From NCBI GenBank assembly GCA_034440575.1, contig JAOTOL010001452.1, positions 248,001-312,000 on the forward strand: a DNA stretch of 64,000 nt, given 5' to 3'. Under the pieces are notes generated by a model. That model did no database searches and was not told where the DNA came from. It worked only from the letters and a program-made list of their open reading frames with translations. This stretch comes from Imbricaverruca yamaguchii (lineage: Eukaryota; Arthropoda; Thecostraca; Neoverrucidae). Position 1 is the stretch's first letter. The number at the start of each line of letters is the position of its first letter. Shown piece by piece: positions 10,909 to 23,220 of this stretch. A program made the translations under genes and the position numbers.

Positions 10909-13462
10909 AGAGTGGCGATGTGCATGTGTCCAGCTGTGTGGTGATGTGTAGGTGTCCAACTGTGTGGTGATGTGTAGATGTCCAGCTGTGTGGTGATGTG
11001 CAGGTGTCCAGCTGTGTGGTGATGTGTAGGTGTCCAGCTGTGTGGTGATGTGTAGGTGTCCAGCTGTGTGGTGATGTGTAGGTGTCCAGCTGTGTGTGTA
11101 GGTGTCCAGCTGTGTGGTGATGTGTAGGTGTCCAGCTGTGTGGCGATGTGCATGTGTCCAGCTGTGTGGTGATGTGTAGGTGTCCAGCTGTGTGTGTAGG
11201 TGTCCAGCTGTGTGGTGATGTGTAGGTGTCCAGCTGTGTGGCGATGTGCATGTGTCCAGCTGTGTGGTGATGTGCAGGTGTCCAGCTGTGTGTGTAGGTG
11301 TCCAGCTGTGTGGTGATGTGTAGGTGTCCAGCTGTGTGGTGATGTGTAGGTGCCCAGCTGTGTGATTATGTACAGGTGTCCAGATGTGTGGTGATGTGTA
11401 GGTGTCCAGCTATGTGGTGATGTGTAGGTGTTCAGCTGTGTGATGATATACAGGTGTCCAGCTGTGTGGTGATGTTTAGGTGTCCAGCTGTGTGATGGTG
11501 TGTTGGTGTCAAGCTGTGGTGATGTGTAGGTGTCCAGCTGTGTGATGATGTGTAGGTGTCCAGCTGTGTGTGTAGGTGTCCAACTATGTGGTGATGTGTA
11601 GATGTCCAGCTGTGTGGTGATGTGTAGGTGTCCAGCTGTGTGATGATGTGTAGGTGTCCAGCTGTGTGGTGATGTGTAGGTGTCCAGCTATGTGGTGATG
11701 TGTAGGTGTCCAGCTGTGTGGTGATGTGTAGGTGTCCAGCTGTGTGGTGATGTGTAGGTGTCCAGCTGTGTGGTGATGTGTAGGTGTCCAGCTGTGTGGC
11801 GATGTGTAGGTGTCCAGCTGTGTGTGTAGGTGTCCAACTGTGTGGTGATGTGTAGGTGTTCAGCTGTGTGGTGATGTGTAGGTGTTCAGCTGTGTATGTA
11901 GGTGTCCAACTGTGTGGTGATGTGTAGATGTCCAGCTGTGTGGTGATGTGTAGGTGTCCAGCTGTGTGGTGATGTGTAGGTGTCCAGCTGTGTGTGTAGG
12001 TGTCCAACTGTGTGGTGATGTGTAGGTGTCCAGCTGTGTGGTGATGTGTAGATGTCCAGCTGTGTGGTGATGTGTAGGTGTCCAGCTGTGTGGTGATGTG
12101 TAGGTGTCCAGCTGTGTGGTGATGTGTAGGTGTCCAGCTGTGTGTGTAGGTGTCCAACTGTGTGGTGATGTGTAGATGTCCAGCTGTGTGGTGATGTGTA
12201 GGTGTCCAGCTGTGTGGTGATGTGTAGGTGTCCAGCTGTGTGGTGATGTGTAGGTGTCCAGCTGTGTGGTGAGGTCTGTGTGGTGATGTGTAGGTGTCCA
12301 GCTGTGTGGTGATGTGTAGGTGTCCAGCTGTGTGGTGATGTGTAGGTGTCCAGCTGTGTGGTGATGTGTAGGTGTCCAGTGTGTGGGCTGTGTGGTGATG
12401 TGTAGGTGTCCAGCTGTGTGTTGTGTGGTGATGTGTAGGTGTCCAGCTGTGTGGTGATGTGTAGGTGTCCAGCTGTGTGGTGATGTGTAGGTGTCCAGCT
12501 GTGTGGTGTGTGTAGGTGTCCATTTAGGTGTCCAACTGTGTGGTGATGTGTAGGTGTCCAGCTGTGTGGTGATGTGTAGATGTCCAGCTGTGTGGTGATG
12601 TGTAGGTGTCCAGCTGTGTGGTGATGTGTAGGTGTCCAGCTGTGTGGTGATGTGTAGGTGTTCAGCTGTGTATGTAGGTGTCCAACTGTGTGGTGATGTG
12701 TAGATGTCCAGCTGTGTGGTGATGTGTAGGTGTCCAGCTGTGTGGTGATGTGTAGGTGTCCAGCTGTGTGTGTAGGTGTCCAACTGTGTGGTGATGTGTA
12801 GGTGTCCAGCTGTGTGGTGATGTGTAGGTGTCCAGCTGTGTGGTGATGTGTAGGTGTCCAGCTGTGTGGTGATGTGTAGGTGTCCAGCTGTGTGGTGATG
12901 TGTAGGTGTCCAGCTGTGTGGTGTGTGTAGGTGTCCAGCTGTGTGTGTAGGTGTCCAGCTGTGTGTGTAGGTGTCCAGCTGTGTGGTGATGTGTAGGTGT
13001 CCAACTGTGTGGTGATGTGTAGATGTCCACCTGTGTGTGTAGGTGTCCAGCTGTGTGTGTAGGTGTCCAGCTGTGTGTGTAGGTGTCCAGCTGTGTGGTG
13101 ATGTGTAGGTGTTAAGCTGTGTGGTGATGTGTAGGTGTCCAGCAGTGTGGTGATGTGTAGGTGTCCAGCTGTGTGGTGATGTGTAGGTGTCCAGCTGTGT
13201 GATGATGTGCAGGTGCCCAGCTGTGTGGTGATGTGTAGGTGTCCAGCTGTGTGATGATGTGCAGGTGCCCAGCTGTGTGGTGATGTGTAGGTGACCAACT
13301 GTGTGGTGATGTGTAGGTGTCCAGCTGTGTGGTGATGTGTAGGTGTCCAGCTGTGTGGTGATGTGTAGGTGTCCAGCTGTGTGGTGATGTGTAGGTGTCC
13401 AGCTGTGTGTGTAGGTGTCCAGCTGTGTTGTGATGTGTAGGTATCCAGCTGTGTGGTGATTT
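10909..13462. repeat. 26-bp minisatellite, ~2.5 kb, with 20-bp variants
   Basis: About 100 units. The unit is GTGTGGTGATGTGTAGGTGT followed by CCAGCT; a recurring short form lacks six bases (GGTGAT) and gives 20 bp. Both lengths are 2 mod 3 and the minus-strand unit has no stop in any frame, so frames over 500 codons (His/Thr/Tyr/Leu-rich) stay open in parallel; they are not proteins. The block beginning at 11881 recurs base for base at 12657 for over 150 bp, so part of the array was duplicated as a larger unit of about 776 bp. Confidence 0.98.
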
Positions 13463-13617
13463 CGTAGATGATGGAACATTCCATTTATTTTGCTCGTATT
13501 ACCATGCTGTCGTCATTTTCAAAACGATCTGATATCAATCAACGATCAAAATCAATCAATCAAAGCTTTTCCATTTCCGGCTCCCTGGCACGGGGATGTC
13601 AGACTTCCATTACCATC

Positions 13618-14938
13618 TTAACACGAGCCCTGGAGGGCCTCTGAAAATTACGCGCACTGGAGGGGGAAGGATTCCGCCCCCCTAAGATCTCGGCTCCCAT
13701 TAAGGCTCGAACAACGAAATTCGCAGGGTGGATGGGCACGATGGTTAACTCTATCGTGTGCAAATTTCGTGACCTTAGGCAATATCTTCAAGGTCAAATG
13801 AGCAATATTTTCTGGTTTTGCGTGCCTTGGCTTGTCTTGGGTATGGATCGCTGTGATTGTGTGTAAATGCTCCAAAGTTGGCATTAATGATGCTTTGGAC
13901 ATTACTAATGATGCAATATATGTGTCAGATCCGCCATTTAACCTCAGGTCACCTATATAGGAGCACTTTATTAGGTCATTACCTGCTCCAGTTACCTGAA
14001 CCGGGCTGCCCACCCGACTGCTCCGTTGGGCGGCTCGGCACAATCGTATTTCACTCCCTCGCAAAGAAAGGAGTGAAATACATGAATAAAGTACAGAAAC
14101 ACTTAAGCACACAATGACAAACAGTAGGAAGTGTAGGGAGGAACATGCAAAGTGACGTCAATCGCATGACAGTCATTTCCATTTATGACAACATTCAAGT
14201 TGACCATGCTTGATTCCATTGGCCTGTCTTGATGACCTCGGCAACCTAACATAGTTTTAAATTATATAGCATAACAATATGCATCAAGCAAGTCGCTAGT
14301 GTTGTCATGAACACTTCCCTTTTGCCAATATACGGAAGCGCATCAGTGCAGATTTTTTTGTGGTCTGGCGCTGCAATTTTAAAAAAAACCTTTAACGGCC
14401 CATAACTTAAAAACATTTTCGCCGATTTTCATTTTCTTACTTTAAACAATGCGCCGGTCATTTCTAAGCAGGTACGGAAAGAATGGCGCATATCGGCCGG
14501 TACAATATGTAGTTGTGTACGAAAAATCGGAGGGGTGGGCGGACTTCGCCATCCACCCCTCCAGGGCGTGTGCTAACCTGTCATGAACTTGACCTGACTT
14601 GACCTTGGTGACCTGCCAGGACTTTGAAACAATGTAGCATAACAATATACATCAAACAAGTCGCTAGTGTTGTCAAGAAAACTTTGTTTTTGCCGATATA
14701 CGGGAAGCGCATCAGCGCCGATATTTGTGGTCTGGCGCTGGAATTTTTTTTGTACTTTACCGACCCCTAACTCGAAATTTTTAAAGTCGATTTTCGTTTG
14801 TCTTACTTTAAGCAACGTGTCGTTCATTTCTAAGCAGGTGTACACATAATCGCTTATATCAGCCGGTGAAATCCGGAGTTATCTACGAAAAAACGGAGGG
14901 GTGGGTGGATTTGGCCCCCCCTCCAGGGCGCGTGTTAA
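13618..14938 (+). mobile_element. TTAA TIR element family A, copy 1
   Basis: It begins TTAACACGAGCCCTGGAGGG (13618-13637) and its far end, reverse-complemented, reads TTAACACGCGCCCTGGAGGG (14938-14919): 19 of 20 bases agree. TTAA at both tips with CG-rich inner ends fits the piggyBac target preference (inference). The 3' half is duplicated: 14214-14575 and 14576-14938 align through CAAGTCGCTAGTGTTGTCA, GAAGCGCATCAG, GTCATTTCTAAGCAGGT and the terminal CTCCAGGGCG block. A second copy is at 45676-46631. There is no transposase frame, so it is non-autonomous. Its 5' part holds AGGTCA half-sites near 13948. Confidence 0.8.
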
Positions 14939-16140
14939 GAGGGCCGCTGGCCCCTGCCCCTCGTAACGCCGGCCGTGTATGCGGACCACCTGGGCACAGC
15001 GACAGTTCCACTGCGACTTGAACGTTATTCTGTGTGTTCTGTTTTACTTGACAACATCCAAAGATATGCCTAATTATCGTACAGTCTATTCGACGTTCTT
15101 GCATAGTGTTTAGTCAATACGGGGAAGTGACACAAATTGGTCAACACAGGCTCGGTAAATTGGTCACATTTCAAACTCCGGCCAGCAGCGCGAAGTCCAG
15201 AAAGTTTAGAAATGGATTATCCACCTGCGTTTGGACGCGACCCCAGCACTCAATGATAAGCGCAACGTTCTGGTGTTTGTTGTTTCAAGAACATGGCACA
15301 GTTTTCCAGTGTTTCTGTTCCACGGGCCCACGCCTCCATTACCCCACTTATCCCCGCCAATGAAACGGCGGCAAGAGGCTGCCTGCAGTGCCGGTGCAGT
15401 CAGAAACAAAACGTCCAGTGTCCAGCAACGGAGGTAAAGGGATGCTGCAGCACTGGTGCGGAGGTAAATGACTGGCTGCAGTGATGGTACGAAGGTAAAG
15501 GGTTGCCGCAGTACTGGTACGGAGGTAAAGGATTGCTGCAGTGATTGTACGGAGGTAAGGGTACTGAGTTACTGCAGTACTGATACTGGCTGCAGTGCTG
15601 CTCCTGTACTGGTACAGTCAAAATTAAAATATGTGTTCGAATGAAAGGTGATCAGAACTGCAGAAACCCATCTGAGTTAAGCTTATGTAGGAAAGATACT
15701 ATAAGACGAGAAAAAGAGCTGAAGTCCTCCAATTGCTGGTATAACCTTAGTTTAACCCTCGCCCGTGTGAGCGACTTTGCAACCTTCGCCAATGGACGGT
15801 GGTGGCATAACCCACTCCTGGCGTTTCCAAAGGAAATTTGTTAGACAGACGAAACAAAAAAACGGACGTGTTGGGTGGAATTTATTTGTAATTAACATCA
15901 GGGCGATTGGCGATGCTTTGTGGATGTAATGACATATTTCAAGATCCATTTATAGCACAAGTCCCAGATTAGATCAGACTAAGGGCTGACCCTGCATTTC
16001 AAAACGTGATTTAATGTGGGCTAAAACCACTGGTTCCACCCGCCCAATGTAATTCTGGACGACACAATCAGGCTTAGGACTTAACAGTAACCTTGTGCAT
16101 CCCATCAAGCTAAGAAAAGTTTGTCAAAGATCACCGTAAG
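14939..16140. other. Unassigned DNA with a short repeat cluster
   Basis: No gene supported. At 15420-15615, motifs GGTACGGAGGTAAAGG and GCTGCAGTGATGG/GCAGTACTGG recur about five times with drift, a decayed minisatellite of roughly 35-40 bp. Confidence 0.45.
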
Positions 16141-16400
16141 TACATGACATTAAGTGACCTTGAAATGATGCAGGGGCTACATTCGGACATCAATCCAGTC
16201 ATCTATTTGTATAAACCGAACAAAATGTTGTTTTTTAGGCCACAATGTCGTGTCAAGATGGGACGATCAGCGATTTCCTTGAAAAGATAGACGGAGTTGC
16301 TCCCCCTTATGGCGTCGTAGCTTCGCGAAGTGACACGAGCTGGCAAAACATTACCAAAAGCTTTGTAAGTGCGCACCAAGGGGTAGTGACAATTGTAGAG
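16141..16400 (+). repeat. Dispersed repeat family E, copy 1
   Basis: The block around TATTTGT...TAGGCCACAATGTCGTGTCAAG...GGGACGATCAGCGATTTCCTT matches 35962-36045 (TATTTGT...TAGGTCACAATGCAATATCAAG...ATCCTCGATTTCCTT). It may be an old transposon fragment; ends are not clear. Confidence 0.5.
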
Positions 16401-17311
16401 ATCCGTTGCACGATTTCGAGGCTATCCACAAATAAATGTGGGGGGTCGCACCCCTGCCCCCACCACTGGCGAAGCTCAAAAGACACTGCCTTCTCTGTGA
16501 TGTTGTCATGACCAATCTATTCAACATCACAACATCCCATACCCAAAGAGGCCATTCGACCACACCGCCAGGCACCCATGTTACCAGCGTAATTTCTCAT
16601 AAATAAGCATGAAATAAAACGCCCTTTAGTAGAAATCTGAACTCATTATTCCCAATTACTCTCCACCTACTGCACGAGTTGGAATTCAAAAGTAAGGTTC
16701 TTGGGGTTGATTAATTCATCAGCCTAGTTCTAGCGAATAGCATATAAGGATGTGAATATGAACGCTCGAATCAAAGCCGTGCTTGCAAGGAAAGCAGGTG
16801 TTGTGCAATCCGAACCTGGTGTAGCCGACAGAAACTGGGGGGCTTTGACAGTCGAAGCCATCTTTTCCTCCAACCGATGCTTAATATCGCCTTAGCGGAA
16901 ACACAAACGAGAAAAATGTCGCTGGCGACCCTTTTGCAAACCTGTTGTGGATGTTTTCCTGGCAGGTGAGTATCTTTTGCGTCGGCGGTCTCGCCTTTTC
17001 CTGTCCGCTCTCGATTCGTATAATTAGTGACGTTTCGGTGTGTTTCGCTGGCGGCCGTCAACTTGATAATAAGACTTCGTGACGTCAATAACATATATCA
17101 AAGCTGTGCAGATCCGTGACTAAAAACATAGATAGTGCTACACATCTAGCCAAAGAAGAGTAACAGTTGCACACGGTGGACTGATCGGTACACAACAAGT
17201 CAGAGCATCACCACTGCTTGCCACGCACACCGTAAGCTCTCCTCAACGTTTCAACTACCCAACTTCTTACGAAATGGGCTTTCGTCGAATTCCCTTGCAC
17301 CGTGTCGCCTG
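16401..17311. other. Unassigned DNA
   Basis: No supported gene. A minus-strand frame at 16771-17094 (107 codons) lacks a motif. GT-bounded segments exist but I cannot connect them. Confidence 0.4.
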
Positions 17312-17606
17312 CTGTTCCGCCGTTTCTCCGAGTTCCCGCCGTTTCCCCGAGTTCCCGCCGTTTCTCCGAGTTCCCGCCGTTCCTCCGAGTTCCGGCCGTT
17401 TCTCCGAGTTCCCGCCGTTTCTCCGAGTTCCCGCTGTTTCTCCAAGTTCCCGCCGTTCCTCCGAGTTCCCGCCGTTTCTCCGAATTCCCGCCGTTTCTCC
17501 GAATTCCCGCCGTTCCTCCGAGTTCCCGCCGTTTCTCCGAATTCCCGCCGTTTCTCCGAGTTCCCGCCGTTCCTCCGAGTTCCCGCCGTTTCTCCGAATT
17601 CCCGCC
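17312..17606 (+). repeat. 19-bp minisatellite (CCCGCCGTTTCTCCGAGTT)
   Basis: About 15 units of CCCGCCGTTTCTCCGAGTT, with T/C at position 9 or 10 and G/A at 17. It opens frames on both strands (Pro/Ser/Arg/Phe on plus; Arg-Asn-Gly-Gly on minus) that extend into the GC-rich flank up to about 17950; I take these as artefacts. Confidence 0.95.
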
Positions 17607-17929
17607 ACGACATCCCGCACGGCGGCGAGCCGGCGCCGCGGACGTCGCCAGCGTTCGTGACGCGCTGTCCTTGTCGCTGTGCCGCGCGTGCACGCGGCGG
17701 CCGGTGCACCGTGCACGCTCGCGCGGCGCGTGCACGGCATTGCCGGATCAGTGTGGCCAAGTGATCATGTGCAACACCCGTGGCGACGGTGTCACGGTAA
17801 CGAGGCACGGCATCGAGCCGGCGACCACTGGTAGCCGGCGTTCGGAGAGGCCCAGGAGCCGACCGACCGGCTGCGCCGTCGGGCGTCAACTCGCGACTGA
17901 GGCGACCATATCGGCACACCAGCACCGCC

Positions 17930-18220
17930 AGAAGTCAATCTCAGCAGCATTGTGATCAAGTACAGCAGCACCGCCAGAGGTCAATCACAGCAGCATTGTC
18001 AGTGATCAAGCACAGCAGCACCGCCAGAGGTCAATCAGAGCAGTATTGTCAGTGAGCAAATACAGCAGCATCGCTTGATGTCAATCAACGCAGCATTGTC
18101 ACAGGTCAATCACAGCAGCACCGCCAGAGGCCAATCACAGCAGCACCGCCAGAGGTCAATCACAGCAGCATCGTCATAGGTCATTCACAGCAGCACCGCC
18201 AGAGGTCAACCACAGCAGCT
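17930..18220 (+). repeat. ~24-bp minisatellite (CAGCAGCACCGCCAGAGGTC)
   Basis: Around ten units of CAGCAGCACCGCCAGAGGTC plus AATCA, with variants. Two stray units occur at 20866-20907, 2.6 kb away. Each unit contains AGGTCA. Confidence 0.9.
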
Positions 18221-18440
18221 GTAGGGGTGGCGGCTCTGCCGTCGGTCGGGTGTCGGGGGTGGTGGCGGGTGTGGGTGCGCGGTGTGTAGTGGGGGTGTGG
18301 GTGTGCGGGGTGTGAGTGGGGTGGGCGTGTGTGGGGTCAGTGTGGTGTGGCTGATAGGTGTTCCAAATTGGATGTGGGTGTGTGAAATGTATTTCTGATG
18401 GTGCTTCAACTCGGGGTGAATGGTATGGGTGTGTAAAATG
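18221..18440. repeat. GT/GGTG-rich low-complexity tract
   Basis: Irregular GGTGTGGGTGTG-type sequence. It is strand-asymmetric, G-rich on plus, and could in principle form G-quadruplexes. Confidence 0.7.
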
Positions 18441-19705
18441 TATTTTAGAATCAGCCTAACCTAAACTCGACTGGAACTGATTGAACTACTTGAATTGACT
18501 GAACTTATTGAGGGCTTGACCTAACTCACTTCTTTGTTGATTGTGCCTATGTCAATGGTGTATTGTGTTGTTCTTCGCTGCCACCTCCACCACACATTCC
18601 CCAAACCCCAGCCGACGTGATGTTTGTTTGAGTTGCCGTCTCTAACACGAATTTATATATGTGCGAGGTCAAAGTTTGGGTAACACCATATAGGTAAGTG
18701 AGCGTCTTCACCCAGACTATAATTAATACGTTGCATTAGATAATTGATGATAATGATATTTCCCATTGGTTTAAATGACATGCCCTGTGTTGGGACATTT
18801 TGGACGCTAGTAATAGTATAATTTTGTGCAATGTTCCGCACGAAATAGGTGCCTGTGTTGAGCCCCAAGCGACTTCCGCTGATCCTTAACGCTACCTACT
18901 CACATTAATTCCCCTCATTCACTTCACATTCGCTCGCCCCATTCATGCTCTCCGTATTAACTAATGAATTGCTTCGTCCCCAAATTTAGCTCCTGACCCC
19001 CCCCCCCTCAGCGGTACACAAACACGATCGACAGACCATTGCTCTAATTTTGACGGTACGTTGGTGGAACAAATACACCTTTCACGGCCAATCATGGCTG
19101 ACCTAGGCATTATTGGCAGCGTCCTCGCCTGGACAAAGTCTAAATTGCAACGAGGGGGCTCATCGTACTGGCTCCGAGGGCTGATACAAGTGCTCTGGTG
19201 TCTTTGACCGACATACCTAGCCTTAAGTTCGATCGATGCCTCGCCGGGCCTTATTCGTCGTACACTTGCGACCAGGTCTGACGTATACCACGGGCGGGCA
19301 CGGATCCCTACCACGTTGGGCACGTACCCGGTCGTCGTTATACCCTAGCCGGCCCTACCATTTTTAGCTTCAGGGCTTATGGCATGCCAAACCCGTCCCT
19401 CGAACTGTTTGTGTCCCTCGAACTGTCTGCACCAACCGTGCCCACTTGCAGAGTTCGGGGATGAACAAATTACCGAGCAGTGTTTTGCCTATGCCCTATA
19501 GTCCGGCGCCAGACTTCCGGCGAATGCAAAGTGGTGGCCCCTTTATCGGCCTCCCACATGCATACCTTGTTCGCCCCCTCACCTGCACCCCTGGATCGCA
19601 GAGGCCAGCGTGATTTTGCAGTCAAAGATCCAGAGCAGGTGAACTAATGCCCCCAAAGTGTCCGTTCATCGCAACCTCTCGCAATTAGGCATTATCCAAG
19701 CGCAC

Positions 19706-19707
<2 letters not shown>
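18441..19707. other. Unassigned DNA
   Basis: A 120-codon minus frame at 18961-19323 is the only longer open stretch. Its translation shows no motif I recognise and no good acceptor or donor, so I do not call it. Confidence 0.4.

Positions 19708-19788
<81 letters not shown>
19708..19788. repeat. (TA)n microsatellite
   Basis: About 40 uninterrupted AT dinucleotides. Confidence 0.99.
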
Positions 19789-19790
<2 letters not shown>

Positions 19791-21417
19791 AACCTTAACA
19801 TTCTAGATAACTTAACCGGCTTCAACAGTCACTACCACCACCCGGAAACGTTCAGTCCATAGGAGGACGGCTCACAGGTCGGCTGCCTCACTTATAAATT
19901 CACTTCATATAGTACAAATTAATATCATGCACATAGCCAAGCATCATTGTGCTACACTCTGTCTTATTTTATCCGGCCTTGCTCTGCCGCTCCTCCTGCC
20001 CATCACCGCCGAAATTCTACCACCGGTCTTTGCTGATGCCACCAGATAATTTATATCCTTAATCTAATATATTTACATACGCCGCATCGCATTACGCACA
20101 CACACTGCTAATACATTTCTCGCCATCTCCGACATTTCCGTCTACTTCCTCCCCATCCTGAATGTATCCTATTTGGTCCCCCCCCCATGAGACATATCGC
20201 TCACAGCAATGAATTTGGTGAGAAGGTAGAAGCTGCGGAAGAGAATTCAGGTTGGTTTGGAAAGGCTTGGAAAAGAGGAAGGCATGTCAGAAGTATAACA
20301 CGCACATGTCCGATGGTGAGTGGCGAATGGCCTCAGCTGAGCACTTCATCTCCTCCATCCGAGAACTCAGCCATCTGGCCACCGCTGGACGCCCCTGAGG
20401 CGTCGGTCCGGCGTCCACCGCCGCGCGTCTTCCAGTCCCCTCTGCCCGTCTCTCCTCTTTTATCGTCTGTCCTGTTCCGCCCTCTTGAATTTTCTGTAGC
20501 CCCACCTCCTTTTTTCGCTAGCCCACTCCCAGGGCTTTTGAGTGAGCTCGCGCTCCTGATTGGTTTTGGCTTTTGGCGCCTGGGCCTTCATGGCGTTCTA
20601 GAATGTTCCCCTGAGCTTGGTCGCCGACCTCACGGGCCGATGACCCTTCTGCCGGAGGTGCTCCAGCTGGTGTTTGGACTCCTGTCTGCCAGCTGAAGGT
20701 GCCAGGCCATTATTCGGGTTGTTGTTTCCGGAACCGCCTTCTGATCTTGTCGCCGGCGCCACTCGCGTTTGCTTTTACTTTTCGGGGAAGATATTTGTAA
20801 GGGAAGGGGAAGGTGGGAAACAATGTGAAAGCTTCACGAGGAAAAGAAATGTAAGCCTCCTTACACAGCGCCGCCAGAGGTCAATCACAGCAGTATCGCC
20901 AGAGGTTGATATATATGCTGGGATTTGCCGCTTCCAAAAACTCACGTGGGCACACAAATGAGTTTTTCTGGTTTGGTGCAACATAGACGGAACGGAGTCC
21001 AATTTAACTCAACACGTTTATCACAGCATATATATGTCAACATGGATCATATTGAGTTAAGCCTGGCCTATTATCTACACAGCAATTATCCACCCAACCC
21101 TTTCGTGAAATGTTACAACAGATGACCAAAATACACAGGTGAAACAATCTCCCAGCCAGATATATTGAAGGTGATGGGTACACATCTCCCAGCCATGTGA
21201 GATTAACCAAGCGGCAAACAGTTGCAGTGGCGTAACCAAGTGGGAGGGGGGAGGCAGGCTCCCTCCTGGAGTGTTCACTGGGATTTCCAGGCGACCGTCT
21301 TGAGGTTCCAGCAAAGTCCCCACAGGGCGTAGGCGCAGAGGTACCATGGACTGACGTGAAGGTCCTCTGGACCGACTACAGTGGCTCGCGACTGACGGAT
21401 ATGGCCCGCAGCCAACA
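19789..21417. other. Unassigned DNA, partly GC-rich
   Basis: A 169-codon plus frame at 20187-20696 overlaps open minus frames in GC-rich, Pro/Ser-rich sequence without a domain. At 21226, CAGTGGCGTAACCAAG resembles hAT-type element ends, but no matching partner end was found. Confidence 0.35.
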
Positions 21418-22265
21418 TTAACCCGCGCCGTCTTTCCGGTCAAATCCTCCCACCCCGTCTCGGGGGGGGGGGGGAGGGGGGCGGTTGAAGAACCCCCTCT
21501 AAAATCAAAACTGAGCATCGCACAAAAACAAAAAAGGTGTCATCGAAAAGCGCTCGACGAGTAGGGTCCGGGTCCACCCTCCAAAGTATTTCCCCCAAAA
21601 GTGACGTCACCAGGGTGGCTATATTTTCACGACTTTTCACAACTTGCGTTATGTTTTTGACTCTGGGGAGTTCATTTTTGGGGATATATGAAAAACAAAA
21701 TGCATTTGGAATGAGAAAAGGACAGCGAAATCGACCAGTCGTATAGTTCTTTTTCTCGCAGACCCAATTTTTTTTTCTTCAAAATTTGGGGTTCTCAAGT
21801 TTTCTTTAATTTTCCCTTTCCATTGGGTAGATCAGACCGGGAAAAGTTGCCAGGAGTCAACTTGTCCTAATAAAAATTCTTACTTTAGCCAGCATCCTGC
21901 ATTTGATCTGCAAGATGGCAAATACGCGAAGTTTGTATGTAGTCAAAAACAAAAAAAAAATGAAAAATTAAACTCGTACGTTTTGTTGTATCCGTAAAGA
22001 AAAGCAAACGCTGAAAGTCTTATTAAAATATCTCTATCCGTTAAAGCGTGACGACTGGTTGAACTTTTTTGGAGGTAACCTCACTTGACCTTGACTAACT
22101 CGTTGACCCTAGATGACCTGACCTAAAATGTTTGAATCAGCATGTCAAACTGATGTGGGAAAAGGTATGCCAAATTTGGGCGCGCTGCCCGCGCCGCTCG
22201 TCCGCTATCCGCGAAAACTCTGAGGGTGGCGGCTGAAGACCCCCCTCCGAGACGGGACGGGTTAA
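21418..22265 (+). mobile_element. TTAA MITE family B, copy 2 (+)
   Basis: It is flanked by TTAA at 21418-21421 and 22262-22265. The inner ends are CCCGCGCCGTC and, reverse-complemented, CCCGTCCCGTC, giving terminal inverted repeats that begin CCC directly after TTAA, as in piggyBac-type elements (inference from ends only). The 840-bp body carries a G-run near 21461, AAGCGCTCGACGAGTAGGGT, and a CTCACTTGACCTTGACTAAC block near the 3' end. No transposase frame. It matches copy 3 (50235-51095) over nearly its whole length. Confidence 0.88.
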
Positions 22266-22654
22266 GCTCCCTGAACTGACGGTGGATCCGGATTGAAGAA
22301 GGCGTCCAGACCCGAAACTTCCCAAAAGGGCCTCCGGAATAGGCCCTGGGCCGGTCAAAGAGACGGATGGACGACGGAGAGGGGCCGCAGTTGCGGGAGA
22401 GGGCCTCGGGCCGTCAGAAGGAGCCCTACAGAGGCGTTCTGCTCTTAGAGCCCTTAAGAGCTGAAAAGGGATGGTGAGAGCCAAACAGTGTTGGATGCAC
22501 ATAATCCCACGTGACTTGGGCGTACTCGCGGTATGCACGTGATCCACTCAACGGATCCTCATTGTATGCACGGGTGGTCTTTACAGGTCACTATCATTGA
22601 TCACACTTGCCCTCACCCCTCCCCCATAACGTTCCAATCTGAATCGTCACGAAT
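22266..22654. other. Unassigned GC-rich DNA
   Basis: A 136-codon minus frame (22137-22547) runs across the MITE boundary and is therefore unlikely to be a gene. Nothing else is seen. Confidence 0.4.
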
Positions 22655-22915
22655 GGCCACTGGGAGCGCACGCCATGTGCGCCTGTGTACCCCGCCAACT
22701 GCTTGTCGCCTTGCCGCTCCTGCAGTTGTGCAGTACTGCAGTGCTGTATTGAGAGCGCACGCCATGTATGCCTGTGTACCTCCACCAACTGAATGTCGCC
22801 TTGCCGCTCCTGTGGTTATGCAGTACTGCAGTGCTGTATTGAGAGCGCACCCCATGTGTGCCTGTGTACCCCACACCAACTGAATGTCGCCTTGCCGCTC
22901 CTGCAGTTCTGTAGG
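22655..22915 (+). repeat. ~88-bp tandem repeat, 3 copies
   Basis: Three units, each with GCACGCCATGTGCGCCTGTG, CAACTG-TGTCGCCTTGCCGC, and CAGTACTGCAGTGCTGTATT. The last unit is cut after CTCCTGCAGTT. Confidence 0.9.
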
Positions 22916-22969
22916 TCGGCGGTCGTGCGTTGGAAGGTTCCCATTAGGTAGCAGAACGGCGAACTCTGC

Positions 22970-23220
22970 TCAGGGTGAAGTTTGTGCAGTGTATTGGTCC
23001 AGTATGGTGGTGTAGTTGGCATAGTATGGTGGCGTGGTTGGCGCAATGCGGTGGTCTAGTTGGTGCAGTACATTGATGTAGTTGGTGCAGTACATTTGCG
23101 CAGTACATTAATGCAGTTGATGCACATCATTGTTATATTACATTGGTGTAGTTAGAGCAGTGCATTGGTGCAGTTGTTGCAGTACATTGATGCAGCTAGT
23201 GCAGGACATTGCTGTAGATG
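22970..23220 (+). repeat. ~22-bp repeat (GTAGTTGGTGCAGTACATTG)
   Basis: Around ten drifting units based on GTAGTTGGTGCAGTACATTG. Confidence 0.8.

Noticed and set aside
11432..13484. Open frames of 363-539 codons on the minus strand, His/Thr/Tyr-rich
   Set aside because: They are the 26-bp minisatellite read in several frames at once; unit lengths are not multiples of three and no unique sequence or splice site flanks them.
20187..20696. 169-codon plus frame, Pro/Ser-rich
   Set aside because: GC-rich, open on both strands, no domain, no convincing splice sites. A gag-like fragment on the minus strand was considered but not supported.
21226..21260. hAT-type element end (CAGTGGCGTAACC)
   Set aside because: Only one end seen; no matching inverted end or 8-bp target duplication found.
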